Below, in pieces: positions 55,591 through 64,000 of a DNA stretch of 64,000 bases (position 1 is its first letter; the number at the start of each line of letters is the position of its first letter). Origin of the DNA: Bacillota bacterium (GTDB lineage: Bacteria > Bacillota > Clostridia > Peptostreptococcales > Anaerovoracaceae); assembly GCA_019420525.1 (NCBI GenBank), contig JAHZHA010000035.1, positions 1 through 64,000 of the forward strand, written 5' to 3'. The position numbers and the translations under genes are program-made. The notes beneath the pieces are model-generated. The model searched no databases. It was not told the origin of the DNA and saw only the letters and a list, made by a program, of their open reading frames with translations.

Positions 55591-55643
55591 GAAAAAGAAA
55601 AACTCCCTGAAAACATCACACATGTGTGAACAGTTTCAGGGAG
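55590..55643 (-). terminator. Ferredoxin terminator
   Basis: On the minus strand a CTCCCTGAAA/TTTCAGGGAG stem (arms 55634-55643 and 55603-55612) with an inner CACACATGTGTG palindrome, followed by TTTTTCTTTTTC. Confidence 0.85.
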
Positions 55644-55676
55644 CTGCGGGCGGCTTGCCGCCGCTCTTATCAGTGA

Positions 55677-55701
55677 GCGCCTCCGAAGGCGCCTTTTCTT
55701 T
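55677..55701 (+). terminator. Extra terminator-like hairpin between rex and ferredoxin
   Basis: GCGCCT/AGGCGC stem with a CCGA loop followed by CCTTTTCTTT on the plus strand. It is a back-up to the rex terminator 100 bp upstream. Confidence 0.5.
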
Positions 55702-55759
55702 CGTGTCAATGTGAAGCGCAGTCTTTTTTTCGCCGGAAGATCATATCCGACAGGGGGCT

Positions 55760-55930
55760 TTACGCTGGTGTAGGAGCGTCTACCGGACAAGTGTTTGCAC
55801 AAGCGCCACAGTCGATGCAGACATCGGAATCGATGACAAAAATGCCGTCGCCTTCGGAAATCGCTTCTACAGGACATTCTGCAGCACAAGCTCCGCAGCA
55901 GATGCAGACATCTTTAATAACATAAGCCAT
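55760..55930 (-). CDS. 2[4Fe-4S] ferredoxin
   Basis: 56-residue clostridial-type ferredoxin, a low-potential electron carrier for pyruvate:ferredoxin oxidoreductase, hydrogenase or Rnf. Two cluster motifs are present: CICCGACAAECP and CIDCGACANTCP. The start at 55930 follows AAGGAGGT; longer frames are not supported. It has a dedicated terminator. Confidence 0.96.
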   Translation of the reverse strand: MAYVIKDVCICCGACAAECPVEAISEGDGIFVIDSDVCIDCGACANTCPVDAPTPA

Positions 55931-56064
55931 ATCAATATACCTCCTTGATAAATTGCATTTTACATTTAGCAAACTCATTATAGCAGAGAAAAAAAAAACA
56001 GACAATCTTTTTTGCAAATCAATAGATGAAATTTGTATCGAAAGATGCTCCGTGGTAAGATGAC

Positions 56065-56940
56065 ATGAGCGAAGAGAAAAAGCGGAAGAAGAGAGGAGTG
56101 AAAGAGTTGAAAGTGTACGGACTGGTAGGAAAGAGCGGAACGGGAAAGAGTTATCAGTCGATGAATGTCTGCAGAGATCGCCATATCGAAGCCATTATCG
56201 ATGACGGGCTTTTCATCTGCCGGAATGCAGTACAGGCGGGTCACTCGGCCAAAAGAGATAAAAACAAGGTGAGTGCCATCAAGACAGCTATTTTTCAGGA
56301 TACGGAAATCCGCAGGCAGGTGGCCGAGAAAATCAAGGAAGTTGATCCGAAGAGCATTCTGGTGCTGGGAACTTCCGAGGAGATGATCCGAAAGATCTGC
56401 AGTCGTCTGGAACTTCCGGAGGTGTCAGAGATGATCCGTATCGAGGATGTAGCCAGTCAGGATGCCATCACTACAGCGTTACGGCAGCGGCAGGAACAGG
56501 GGAAACACGTCATACCCGTTCCGACCTTCGAAATCAAATCTCAGTTTTCCGGGTATTTTATGACGCCTCTGAAAATTCTGCGGGGTAAAAATGATCGTCA
56601 GGGTGCCATGCAGGAAAGAAGCGTCGTCCGGCCTACGTACAGCTACCTGGGAGAATTTACGATATCAGATAAGACGGTGGTACAGCTGATCGATTATACT
56701 TGCAGTCTGTCAGAATCCGTGGCAGAAGTGCTGAAGTGCACGATTAAGAGTCGGCCTGAAGGTGTGGAAATCAATATTTCGGCGATCTTCACCTATGGAC
56801 CGGGGCTCATGAAGCGGGCGCAGGAACTTCAGAATATAGTCACGGAAGAAGTGGAAAAGATGACGGCTTTCAATATCCTTGCTGTCAATATCGAAATCAG
56901 AGGTCTCAGGCCTGCAGTGGTATCGCCGGAAAAGGAATGA
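56065..56940 (+). CDS. P-loop protein fused to an Asp23/Gls24-like domain
   Basis: 291-residue soluble protein of unknown role. The N-terminal part has a Walker A GKSGTGKS (residues 22-29), then DDGLFICRNAVQAG and SILVLGTSEEM, like a small nucleotide-binding domain. The C-terminal part (about 195-285) reads YSYLGEFTISDKTVVQLIDY ... EGVEINISAIFTYG ... LAVNIEIRGLRP, the fold of Asp23/Gls24 envelope-stress proteins. Walker B is not obvious. The ATG at 56065 has a weak ribosome site; the TTG at 56107, with GAGGAG eight bases before it, would give a start right before KVYGLVGKSG and is a serious alternative. It is followed by the glycosylase gene after 63 bp. Confidence 0.75.
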   Translation: MSEEKKRKKRGVKELKVYGLVGKSGTGKSYQSMNVCRDRHIEAIIDDGLFICRNAVQAGHSAKRDKNKVSAIKTAIFQDTEIRRQVAEKIKEVDPKSILVLGTSEEMIRKICSRLELPEVSEMIRIEDVASQDAITTALRQRQEQGKHVIPVPTFEIKSQFSGYFMTPLKILRGKNDRQGAMQERSVVRPTYSYLGEFTISDKTVVQLIDYTCSLSESVAEVLKCTIKSRPEGVEINISAIFTYGPGLMKRAQELQNIVTEEVEKMTAFNILAVNIEIRGLRPAVVSPEKE

Positions 56941-57003
56941 TATAGAAGAAATTCGATAAAATAAGATGAAATAATCCGGCAGATAAAAGGATACGATAGT
57001 AAG

Positions 57004-57957
57004 ATGAGTAAATCAGATGCAACCGGTCAGAAAACAGAATACAGAGGTTACCGTATCTCATATGAAAAGAAAAATCGAAGACTCGTTGTGGAATGTGTTG
57101 CGGATTTCGATCCGGTTCATATTTTCGAATGCGGCCAGTGCTTCCGGTGGACGCGAGAAGGTGACGGAAGTTATACGGGCGTAGCGGATGGCCGGCCTGT
57201 TTCTGTCCGCTTTGAAGAGGGAAGGCTTACTGTGGAGAATTGCGGAGCCGGCGATTTTGAAAATTTTTGGTATGATTATTTCGATCTGGGCCGGGATTAT
57301 GCTTCTGTGAAAAAATATCTCACGGAAAAGGATGAGGTGATGAGGCGAGCGGTAGATTTCGGCGGCGGAATCCGGCTTTTACGTCAGGATCCTTGGGAAA
57401 CAGTAATTTCTTTCATTATTTCACAGAATTCCAACATTCCGCGGATACGCAGATGTGTGGAGCTGCTGTGCAGCAATTTCGGGGAACCTCTGGGAGAATG
57501 GCGCGGTAAAGAACGCTTTCGCTTTCCCACACCGGAACGGCTGGCCGAACTGTCGCGGGAGGATCTGGCGGTGTGCCGGCTGGGATATCGAGATAAGTAT
57601 GTGATCGGAGCAGCGCAGGCAGTGGCCGGCGACAATGGGAGAACTCTCACTGCCGCCCGGTATGCGGATCAGGAAGAAGCACTAAAATATATTCTCACTC
57701 TCCCCGGTGCAGGACCCAAGGTTGCTTCCTGCATTATGCTCTTCGGCCTGCTTCATTACGGCAGCTTTCCTCTGGACGTCTGGATGAAGCGTATCATGTC
57801 AGAACTCTACGGATATGAGCTGCAGGACGTAAAAGGTATGTCGGAGTATGCCAGAATACACTTCGGAGAATACAGCGGTTTTGCCCAGCAATATTTATTC
57901 TATTATGCGAAGGAAAATTTAAAAAAGGATATTGACAACAAAAGACAAAAGCGTTAA
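57004..57957 (+). CDS. ogg: 8-oxoguanine DNA glycosylase (OGG1 type)
   Basis: Bifunctional glycosylase/lyase removing 8-oxoguanine from DNA. The 317 residues have the N-terminal OGG domain (IFECGQCFRWTREGDGSY) and a helix-hairpin-helix-GPD region. The catalytic Lys239 lies in LPGAGPKVASCIML and Asp258 in FPLDVWMKR, with the 19-residue spacing of human Lys249/Asp268. The groES promoter begins inside its last codons. Confidence 0.93.
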   Translation: MSKSDATGQKTEYRGYRISYEKKNRRLVVECVADFDPVHIFECGQCFRWTREGDGSYTGVADGRPVSVRFEEGRLTVENCGAGDFENFWYDYFDLGRDYASVKKYLTEKDEVMRRAVDFGGGIRLLRQDPWETVISFIISQNSNIPRIRRCVELLCSNFGEPLGEWRGKERFRFPTPERLAELSREDLAVCRLGYRDKYVIGAAQAVAGDNGRTLTAARYADQEEALKYILTLPGAGPKVASCIMLFGLLHYGSFPLDVWMKRIMSELYGYELQDVKGMSEYARIHFGEYSGFAQQYLFYYAKENLKKDIDNKRQKR

Positions 57958-57960
57958 ATT
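57932..57960 (+). promoter_or_regulatory. groESL promoter
   Basis: A perfect TTGACA (57932-57937), a 17-bp spacer and TAAATT (57955-57960). The -35 and most of the spacer lie inside the end of ogg. Confidence 0.82.
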
Positions 57961-57964
57961 AATG

Positions 57965-57991
57965 TTAGCACTCGAACAGAGAGAGTGCTAA
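57965..57991 (+). promoter_or_regulatory. CIRCE operator (HrcA binding site)
   Basis: A perfect TTAGCACTC-N9-GAGTGCTAA inverted repeat, placed at the transcription start. HrcA bound here would block groESL until heat shock. hrcA itself is not in the window. Confidence 0.98.
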
Positions 57992-58017
57992 CAAAGCAAA
58001 GACAGGACGAACACATA

Positions 58018-58071
58018 TCCTGCATTCAAAAAAGTATGGAATGCAGAATATTTGCTCCAGAGGAGCTTTTT
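58018..58071 (+). promoter_or_regulatory. Hairpins in the groES leader
   Basis: CTGCATTC/GAATGCAG, then GCTCC-AGA-GGAGC followed by TTTTTAAG, which resembles a small intrinsic terminator, and further on GCACCG/CGGTGC. The leader is about 195 nt, long for groESL. Attenuation or transcript stability are possible roles. Confidence 0.35.
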
Positions 58072-58162
58072 AAGCTGAAGCCGAAGCATTTCCACATATT
58101 CGGCGCAGAGCACCGGAAAAAGTTATCGGTGCGGAAAAAAAGGAAAGGAGATTTTCTTAAAA

Positions 58163-58432
58163 ATGATCAGACCATTAAGCGACAATGTAGTAATCAAGCG
58201 TTTTGAAGCAGAAGAGAAGACAAAGGGAGGCATCATCCTCACCAGCGCAAATAAAGAAGTTCCGCAGACAGCAGAAGTGCTGGCTGTAGGCCCGGGAACA
58301 GAAGATTCCCCGATGCAGGTGGCTCCGGGAGATAAAGTTATCTTTAAGAAGTACGGCGGCACGGAAATCGATGTTGACGGTGAAGAAGTTATCATCGTTC
58401 CGCAGGACTGCATTCTTGCAGTAATCGAATAA
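58163..58432 (+). CDS. groES: Co-chaperonin GroES
   Basis: Lid of the GroEL folding chamber. The 89 residues are slightly short but complete: IRPLSDNVVIKRFE, the mobile-loop TKGGIILTSANKE, and the C-terminal VIIVPQDCILAVIE. AAAGGAG precedes the start. Regulated by CIRCE/HrcA. Confidence 0.98.
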   Translation: MIRPLSDNVVIKRFEAEEKTKGGIILTSANKEVPQTAEVLAVGPGTEDSPMQVAPGDKVIFKKYGGTEIDVDGEEVIIVPQDCILAVIE

Positions 58433-58479
58433 TCAGCTGCAGGGCAGCCGGAAATAATCTGTAAAACGTATAGATATAG

Positions 58480-60141
<1,662 letters not shown>

Positions 60142-60188
60142 TCGCCTTCTCCACCGAAAAGTTTATTGATATTATTGAAAAATCAAAG

Positions 60189-60218
60189 GATGACCGGATT
60201 TATTCGGTCATCTTTTTT
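60189..60218 (+). terminator. groESL terminator
   Basis: GATGACCG/CGGTCATC stem (60189-60196 with 60205-60212) followed by six T. Confidence 0.93.
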
Positions 60219-60283
60219 GTATTCCGAAAGAAATGAGGAAATGGGCGAGATTCACTTTTTTTGCCATTGTGAACGGGCTTTTT

Positions 60284-60311
60284 TTGCGGTAAAATTATTT
60301 ATTACTATAAT
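60284..60311 (+). promoter_or_regulatory. Promoter of VanY-like gene
   Basis: TTGCGG (60284-60289), a 16-bp AT-rich spacer and a perfect TATAAT (60306-60311). Confidence 0.65.
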
Positions 60312-60373
60312 CTGTTTTTGTATTTGTCAAAATTCAGGGTCGTGGCGCGGGCCAGGACCGGGAGGTAAATTCG

Positions 60374-61147
60374 ATGCATGAGAATTGTAAATTCAGCAGG
60401 CGTTTTGTCCGCGGAATTCTCTGCACGCTTCTGTGTACAGCAGTGATTTTCGGTGCTGTGGGCTGCGGAAAAGGCGGAGACGGTCAGGAATCCACTCAGA
60501 AGAATGCGGAAAATACCGCTTCAGAAGAGACGATGGATCCTGAAAAAAAGGCCCAGCTGCAGCAGGATCAGGAAAACGGGCTCTTCATTCTTGTAAACAA
60601 AGAAGAAGGTAATCACCTGGAACCGGATTATGTGCCGGAAGATCTGGAACCCATCCGGTATTTCGCAGAAGACCGCAATAAATATACGAGATTTATGCGG
60701 GCGGAAGCTGCGGATGCATTTCACCGTCTCGTGGAGGCTGCTGCAGAGGAAGGAATCGACATCGTCATGACGACGGCTTATCGTTCCTACGAATTCCAGC
60801 AGATTCTCTGGGACAATTATGTGGCTCAGAAAGGCGAAGAGGAAGCCAATAAGACGAGCGCGCGTCCGGGTGAGAGCGAACATCAGACAGGACTTGCGGC
60901 AGATCTTTCCACATCGGAGATCGACTACCGGAATTCCTCTGATTTTGCCGATACCGAAGCGGGGCGCTGGGTGGCAGAGCACGCTCATGAATTCGGCTTT
61001 ATCCTGCGCTATCCACAGGATAAGACGGAGATCACGGGTTATTCCTACGAGCCGTGGCACATCCGCTATGTGGGTCTCACAGCGGCGGAGGACATTTATG
61101 AGAACGGTCTGGCGCTGGAAGAATATCTGGAGCAGCTGGATCTGTAA
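60374..61147 (+). CDS. D-alanyl-D-alanine carboxypeptidase, M15 (VanY-like) lipoprotein
   Basis: Predicted membrane-tethered peptidoglycan carboxypeptidase trimming the terminal D-Ala. Of 257 residues, a signal sequence ends in a lipobox with Cys31 (GAVGC). The zinc site is SEHQTGLAADL and the second half of the motif is EPWHIRYVG, the VanY pattern. GGAGGT precedes the start. No vanRS or vanHAX genes are near, so a housekeeping wall role is more likely than vancomycin resistance. Confidence 0.9.
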   Translation: MHENCKFSRRFVRGILCTLLCTAVIFGAVGCGKGGDGQESTQKNAENTASEETMDPEKKAQLQQDQENGLFILVNKEEGNHLEPDYVPEDLEPIRYFAEDRNKYTRFMRAEAADAFHRLVEAAAEEGIDIVMTTAYRSYEFQQILWDNYVAQKGEEEANKTSARPGESEHQTGLAADLSTSEIDYRNSSDFADTEAGRWVAEHAHEFGFILRYPQDKTEITGYSYEPWHIRYVGLTAAEDIYENGLALEEYLEQLDL

Positions 61148-61209
61148 AGTTTAACGGAATTCAAATATCACTTTTCTTAATATGGATGAAAGATTTTTAG
61201 GAGGAAAAC

Positions 61210-62721
61210 ATGGCATTTTACTATTCTGAACCATCCCGTACATTCAGCGAATATCTTCTCGTGCCGGGCTATTCTTCGGCGGAATGTGTCCCGAGCAACG
61301 TCAGTCTGAAGACACCTCTCGTCAAGTACAGAAAAGGTGAAGAGGAACCTGCGATTTCGATGAATATTCCGCTGGTCTCCGCGATCATGCAGTCGGTATC
61401 CGGTGAAAAGATGGCGGTGGCGCTGGCAAAAGAAGGCGGCGTATCTTTTATCTACGGCAATCAGTCCATCGAAGACGAAGCAGCTATGGTGAGAGCCGTC
61501 AAGGATACGAAAGCGGGCTTTGTAAAGAGCGATTCCAATATTTCTCCTGATGCGACGATGGCCGACGTGGTGGCTCTGAAAAAGAGAATGGGACATTCCA
61601 CCATCGCTGTCACAGAAGACGGTACGGCAGACGGCAAGATCGTCGGTATCGTCACCAGCAGAGACTACCGTGTGACGAGAATGGATCCTGCCACGAAGGT
61701 TTCCGAATTTATGACTCCGTTTGAAAAGCTGATCTACGCAGAGGAAGGCGTATCCCTGAAGGAAGCCAACGACATCATCTGGGATCACAAGCTGAACGCG
61801 CTGCCGATCATCGGTAAGGACCGCCGTCTCAAGTCTTTCGTATTCCGTAAGGACTACGATGCGCACAAAGAAAATCCGAATGAGCTTTTGGACTCTCACA
61901 AGAGATATATCGTAGGTGCAGGCATCAATACCCGGGATTATGCGGAGAGAGTTCCGGCGCTGCTGGAGGCCGGCGTGGATGTGCTCTGCGTCGATTCTTC
62001 CGAAGGTTTCTCCGAATTCCAGAGACAGACCATCCGTTACGTCAAGGAGACCTTCGGCGAAGACGTCAAGATCGGCGGAGGAAACGTGGTAGACCGCGAC
62101 GGATTCCGTTTCCTGGCGGAAGCCGGTGCTGACTTCGTAAAAATCGGTATCGGCGGAGGTTCCATCTGTATCACCAGAGAGACGAAGGGTATCGGCAGAG
62201 GGCAGGCTACCGCGGTTATCGAAGTGGCTGCCGCCAGAGATGAATATTTCAAAGAGACGGGAATTTATATTCCGATCTGTTCCGACGGCGGTATCGTATA
62301 CGATTATCACATGACGCTGGCTCTGGCCATGGGGGCTGATTTCCTGATGCTTGGACGCTATTTTGCGCGTTTCGACGAATCCCCGACCAACAAGCTGAAT
62401 CTCAACGGAACTTATGTCAAGGAATACTGGGGCGAAGGTTCCGCCCGTGCCAGAAACTGGGCGCGTTACGACGACGGAGAAGCCAGCAAGCTGAAGTTCG
62501 AGGAAGGCGTGGATTCTTACGTTCCGTACGCAGGTCCGCTGAAGGATAACGTTCAGCTGACTCTCAGCAAGGTGAAAGCGACCATGTGCAACTGCGGCGC
62601 GCTGACGATTTCTGAACTTCAGGAAAAGGCAAAGCTGACAGTGGTATCCTCTACGAGCATCGTCGAGGGCGGCGCTCACGACGTCATTCTCAAGGACAAG
62701 AATAACGGAGCGACGATTTAA
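61210..62721 (+). CDS. guaB: Inosine-5'-monophosphate dehydrogenase
   Basis: Oxidises IMP to XMP, the first step to GMP. The 503 residues hold the TIM barrel split by a CBS pair (about residues 105-220, [14 protein letters not shown] onward). The catalytic Cys320 is in [15 protein letters not shown]. The N-terminus and the C-terminal tail differ from the Bacillus enzyme and fit the slightly longer Clostridia form. TAGGAGG precedes the start. guaA follows 97 bp later. Confidence 0.96.
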   Translation: MAFYYSEPSRTFSEYLLVPGYSSAECVPSNVSLKTPLVKYRKGEEEPAISMNIPLVSAIMQSVSGEKMAVALAKEGGVSFIYGNQSIEDEAAMVRAVKDTKAGFVKSDSNISPDATMADVVALKKRMGHSTIAVTEDGTADGKIVGIVTSRDYRVTRMDPATKVSEFMTPFEKLIYAEEGVSLKEANDIIWDHKLNALPIIGKDRRLKSFVFRKDYDAHKENPNELLDSHKRYIVGAGINTRDYAERVPALLEAGVDVLCVDSSEGFSEFQRQTIRYVKETFGEDVKIGGGNVVDRDGFRFLAEAGADFVKIGIGGGSICITRETKGIGRGQATAVIEVAAARDEYFKETGIYIPICSDGGIVYDYHMTLALAMGADFLMLGRYFARFDESPTNKLNLNGTYVKEYWGEGSARARNWARYDDGEASKLKFEEGVDSYVPYAGPLKDNVQLTLSKVKATMCNCGALTISELQEKAKLTVVSSTSIVEGGAHDVILKDKNNGATI

Positions 62722-62818
62722 GGAAGTTACGGCGGAAAACGGTATCTGTCCATAAATACAGAGCGTATTCGGACGGAAAATATACAGAGAGTATACAGAA
62801 AAGAAAGGAGACATTCCG

Positions 62819-64000
62819 ATGGATCATCAGTCTGTTCTGGTCATCGACTTCGGAGGCCAGTATAACCAGCTGATCGCACGCCGCGTCAGAGAATGCAGCG
62901 TTTTTGCGGAAGTCATTCCGCACACACAGGCGATGGAGAAAATCCGGGAAGTAAAGCCGGCAGGCATTATCTTCACCGGCGGTCCAAACAGCGTCTACGA
63001 CGACGCGTCGCCGAAGTGCGAGCCTGAAATATTTGAAATGGGCATTCCGATTCTGGGAATCTGTTACGGTTCCCAGCTCATGGCATATATGCTGGGCGGA
63101 ACAGTAGAGACGGCTCCCGTCAGCGAATACGGCAAGACCCTTGTAAAAACTGACAGTACGTCTGTTCTCTTTGAAGGCGTTTCCCCTGAGACGGTCTGCT
63201 GGATGAGCCATACCGACTATATCGCGTCGGTTCCGGAGGGCTTCCGGGGCGTGGCTGATACGCCGGTATGTCCGGTGGCTGCCATGGAATGTCCGGAAAA
63301 GAAATTATATGCGACGCAGTTCCATCCGGAGGTTATGCATACGGAAGAAGGCAGAAAGATGCTGGAGAATTTCGTGTACAAGGTCTGCGGATGCACCGGC
63401 GACTGGAAGATGGATTCTTTCGTAGAGACTGCCATTCAGGAAATCAGAGAAAAGGTGGGCAGCGGCCGGGCCCTCTGCGCTCTTTCCGGAGGCGTGGATT
63501 CTTCGGTGGCGGCCGTTCTCATGTCAAAAGCCATCGGTAAACAGCTGACCTGCGTATTCGTGGATCAGGGTCTGCTGAGAAAGAATGAGGGCGACGAGGT
63601 GGAAGCTGTCTTCGGTCCTGACGGTCCTTATGATCTGAATTTTATCCGGGTCAATGCACAGCAGCGTTTTTATGACAAGCTGAAGGGCGTGACGGAGCCG
63701 GAAGAAAAGAGAAAGATTATCGGTGAAGAATTTATCCGGGTTTTCGAAGAAGAAGCGAAGAAGATCGGCGCCGTGGACTTCCTGGTTCAGGGTACGATTT
63801 ATCCCGACGTCATCGAGTCGGGTCTGGGAAAATCCGCGGTGATCAAGTCTCACCACAATGTGGGAGGACTGCCTGATTACGTGGATTTCAAGGAGATCAT
63901 TGAGCCTCTGCGCATGCTGTTTAAGGACGAAGTGAGAAATGCCGGCAGAGAGCTGGGCATTCCGGAATATCTGGTAAGCCGCCAGCCGTTCCCGGGTCCG
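62819..64000 (+). CDS. guaA: GMP synthase (glutamine-hydrolysing), partial at the window end
   Basis: Converts XMP to GMP. Only the first 394 codons are in the window. The N-terminal class I amidotransferase has [13 protein letters not shown] with the catalytic Cys and [11 protein letters not shown]; the ATP pyrophosphatase has the P-loop LSGGVDSSV, then [10 protein letters not shown] and IKSHHNVGG. The start at 62819 follows AAAGGAG. The gene continues past base 64000; the dimerisation domain is missing from view. Confidence 0.97.
   Translation, partial: MDHQSVLVIDFGGQYNQLIARRVRECSVFAEVIPHTQAMEKIREVKPAGIIFTGGPNSVYDDASPKCEPEIFEMGIPILGICYGSQLMAYMLGGTVETAPVSEYGKTLVKTDSTSVLFEGVSPETVCWMSHTDYIASVPEGFRGVADTPVCPVAAMECPEKKLYATQFHPEVMHTEEGRKMLENFVYKVCGCTGDWKMDSFVETAIQEIREKVGSGRALCALSGGVDSSVAAVLMSKAIGKQLTCVFVDQGLLRKNEGDEVEAVFGPDGPYDLNFIRVNAQQRFYDKLKGVTEPEEKRKIIGEEFIRVFEEEAKKIGAVDFLVQGTIYPDVIESGLGKSAVIKSHHNVGGLPDYVDFKEIIEPLRMLFKDEVRNAGRELGIPEYLVSRQPFPGP

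Noticed and set aside
55617..55630. Crp/Fnr or Rex operator at TCACACATGTGTGA
   Set aside because: It forms the inner part of the ferredoxin terminator hairpin and is downstream of both genes, so operator function is not supported; kept only as a remark.
57985..58206. 73-codon frame between CIRCE and groES
   Set aside because: It overlaps groES out of frame and lacks a ribosome site; the region is the groES leader.
60374..61147. Vancomycin resistance determinant
   Set aside because: VanY-like motifs are present but no vanS, vanR, vanH, vanA or vanX lies nearby; a housekeeping carboxypeptidase is the simpler reading.
61177..62814. 545-codon minus-strand frame opposite guaB
   Set aside because: guaB is complete with its catalytic Cys loop; the opposite frame is its complement.
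62722..62818. Purine or other riboswitch between guaB and guaA
   Set aside because: Only 97 bp, with no conserved aptamer core; simple operon spacing is sufficient.

Overview
The window looks like the core chromosome of an anaerobic, low-oxygen-adapted member of the Bacillota, class Clostridia, with roughly 50% GC. The evidence is Bacillus/Clostridium-type gene order (SRP RNA-dnaX-ybaB-recR-bofA; tmk-holB-yaaT-trmN6), a perfect CIRCE operator before groESL, a Rex redox repressor, a stand-alone 2[4Fe-4S] ferredoxin, AddAB rather than RecBCD, strong AGGAGG-type ribosome sites, and no respiratory-chain genes. A family such as Anaerovoracaceae (old Clostridiales family XIII) is only a guess. I see no insertion sequence, prophage, CRISPR array or origin. 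Nearly everything is vertically inherited housekeeping.

Layout. 0-6 kb: gpmI (minus) diverges from addA (plus), followed by tRNA-Pro(CGG). 6.2-17.2 kb is the least ordinary stretch: an AGCS amino-acid:sodium symporter, an SSS-family sodium:solute symporter, a large flavoprotein with a fused C-terminal 2[4Fe-4S] domain, an alpha/beta-hydrolase esterase, an EamA exporter overlapping it tail to tail, a COG2509-type flavoprotein, a MogA/MoaB-like protein and a small PC4-like protein. 17.6-28.6 kb is a DNA replication and repair block: nucleoside kinase, nfo, pcrA, ligA, SRP RNA, dnaX, ybaB, recR, bofA and a TSCPD protein. 28.7-34.5 kb: addB (22.7 kb from its partner addA), a NusG-domain-II protein, a Gx-type transporter, a conserved hypothetical and a lipoprotein nuclease. 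34.6-36.5 kb holds two minus-strand genes (DUF975 membrane protein, acidic hypothetical).

36.7-45.6 kb: pepF-nadK-rluA, then a 43-residue membrane peptide-tmk-holB-yaaT-trmN6-gltX. 45.7-52.1 kb: nifU-like gene, capA-like lipoprotein, pepV, then the t6A tRNA-modification genes tsaE, a tsaB-rimI fusion, a 74-residue Cys-rich protein and tsaD. 52.2-56 kb: acpP and an ABC-F gene on the minus strand, rex, and a ferredoxin. 56-64 kb: a P-loop protein fused to an Asp23/Gls24-like domain, an OGG1-type glycosylase, CIRCE-groES-groEL, a VanY-like lipoprotein, guaB, and the first 394 codons of guaA, cut by the window edge.

Points most worth a second look: the P-loop/Asp23 fusion, the flavoprotein-ferredoxin gene with its symporter and esterase, the split addA/addB pair (AddB lacking a Walker A motif), the unknown Cys-rich protein inside the t6A cluster, the 43-residue peptide coupled to tmk, and several structured leaders and spacers that no gene explains.
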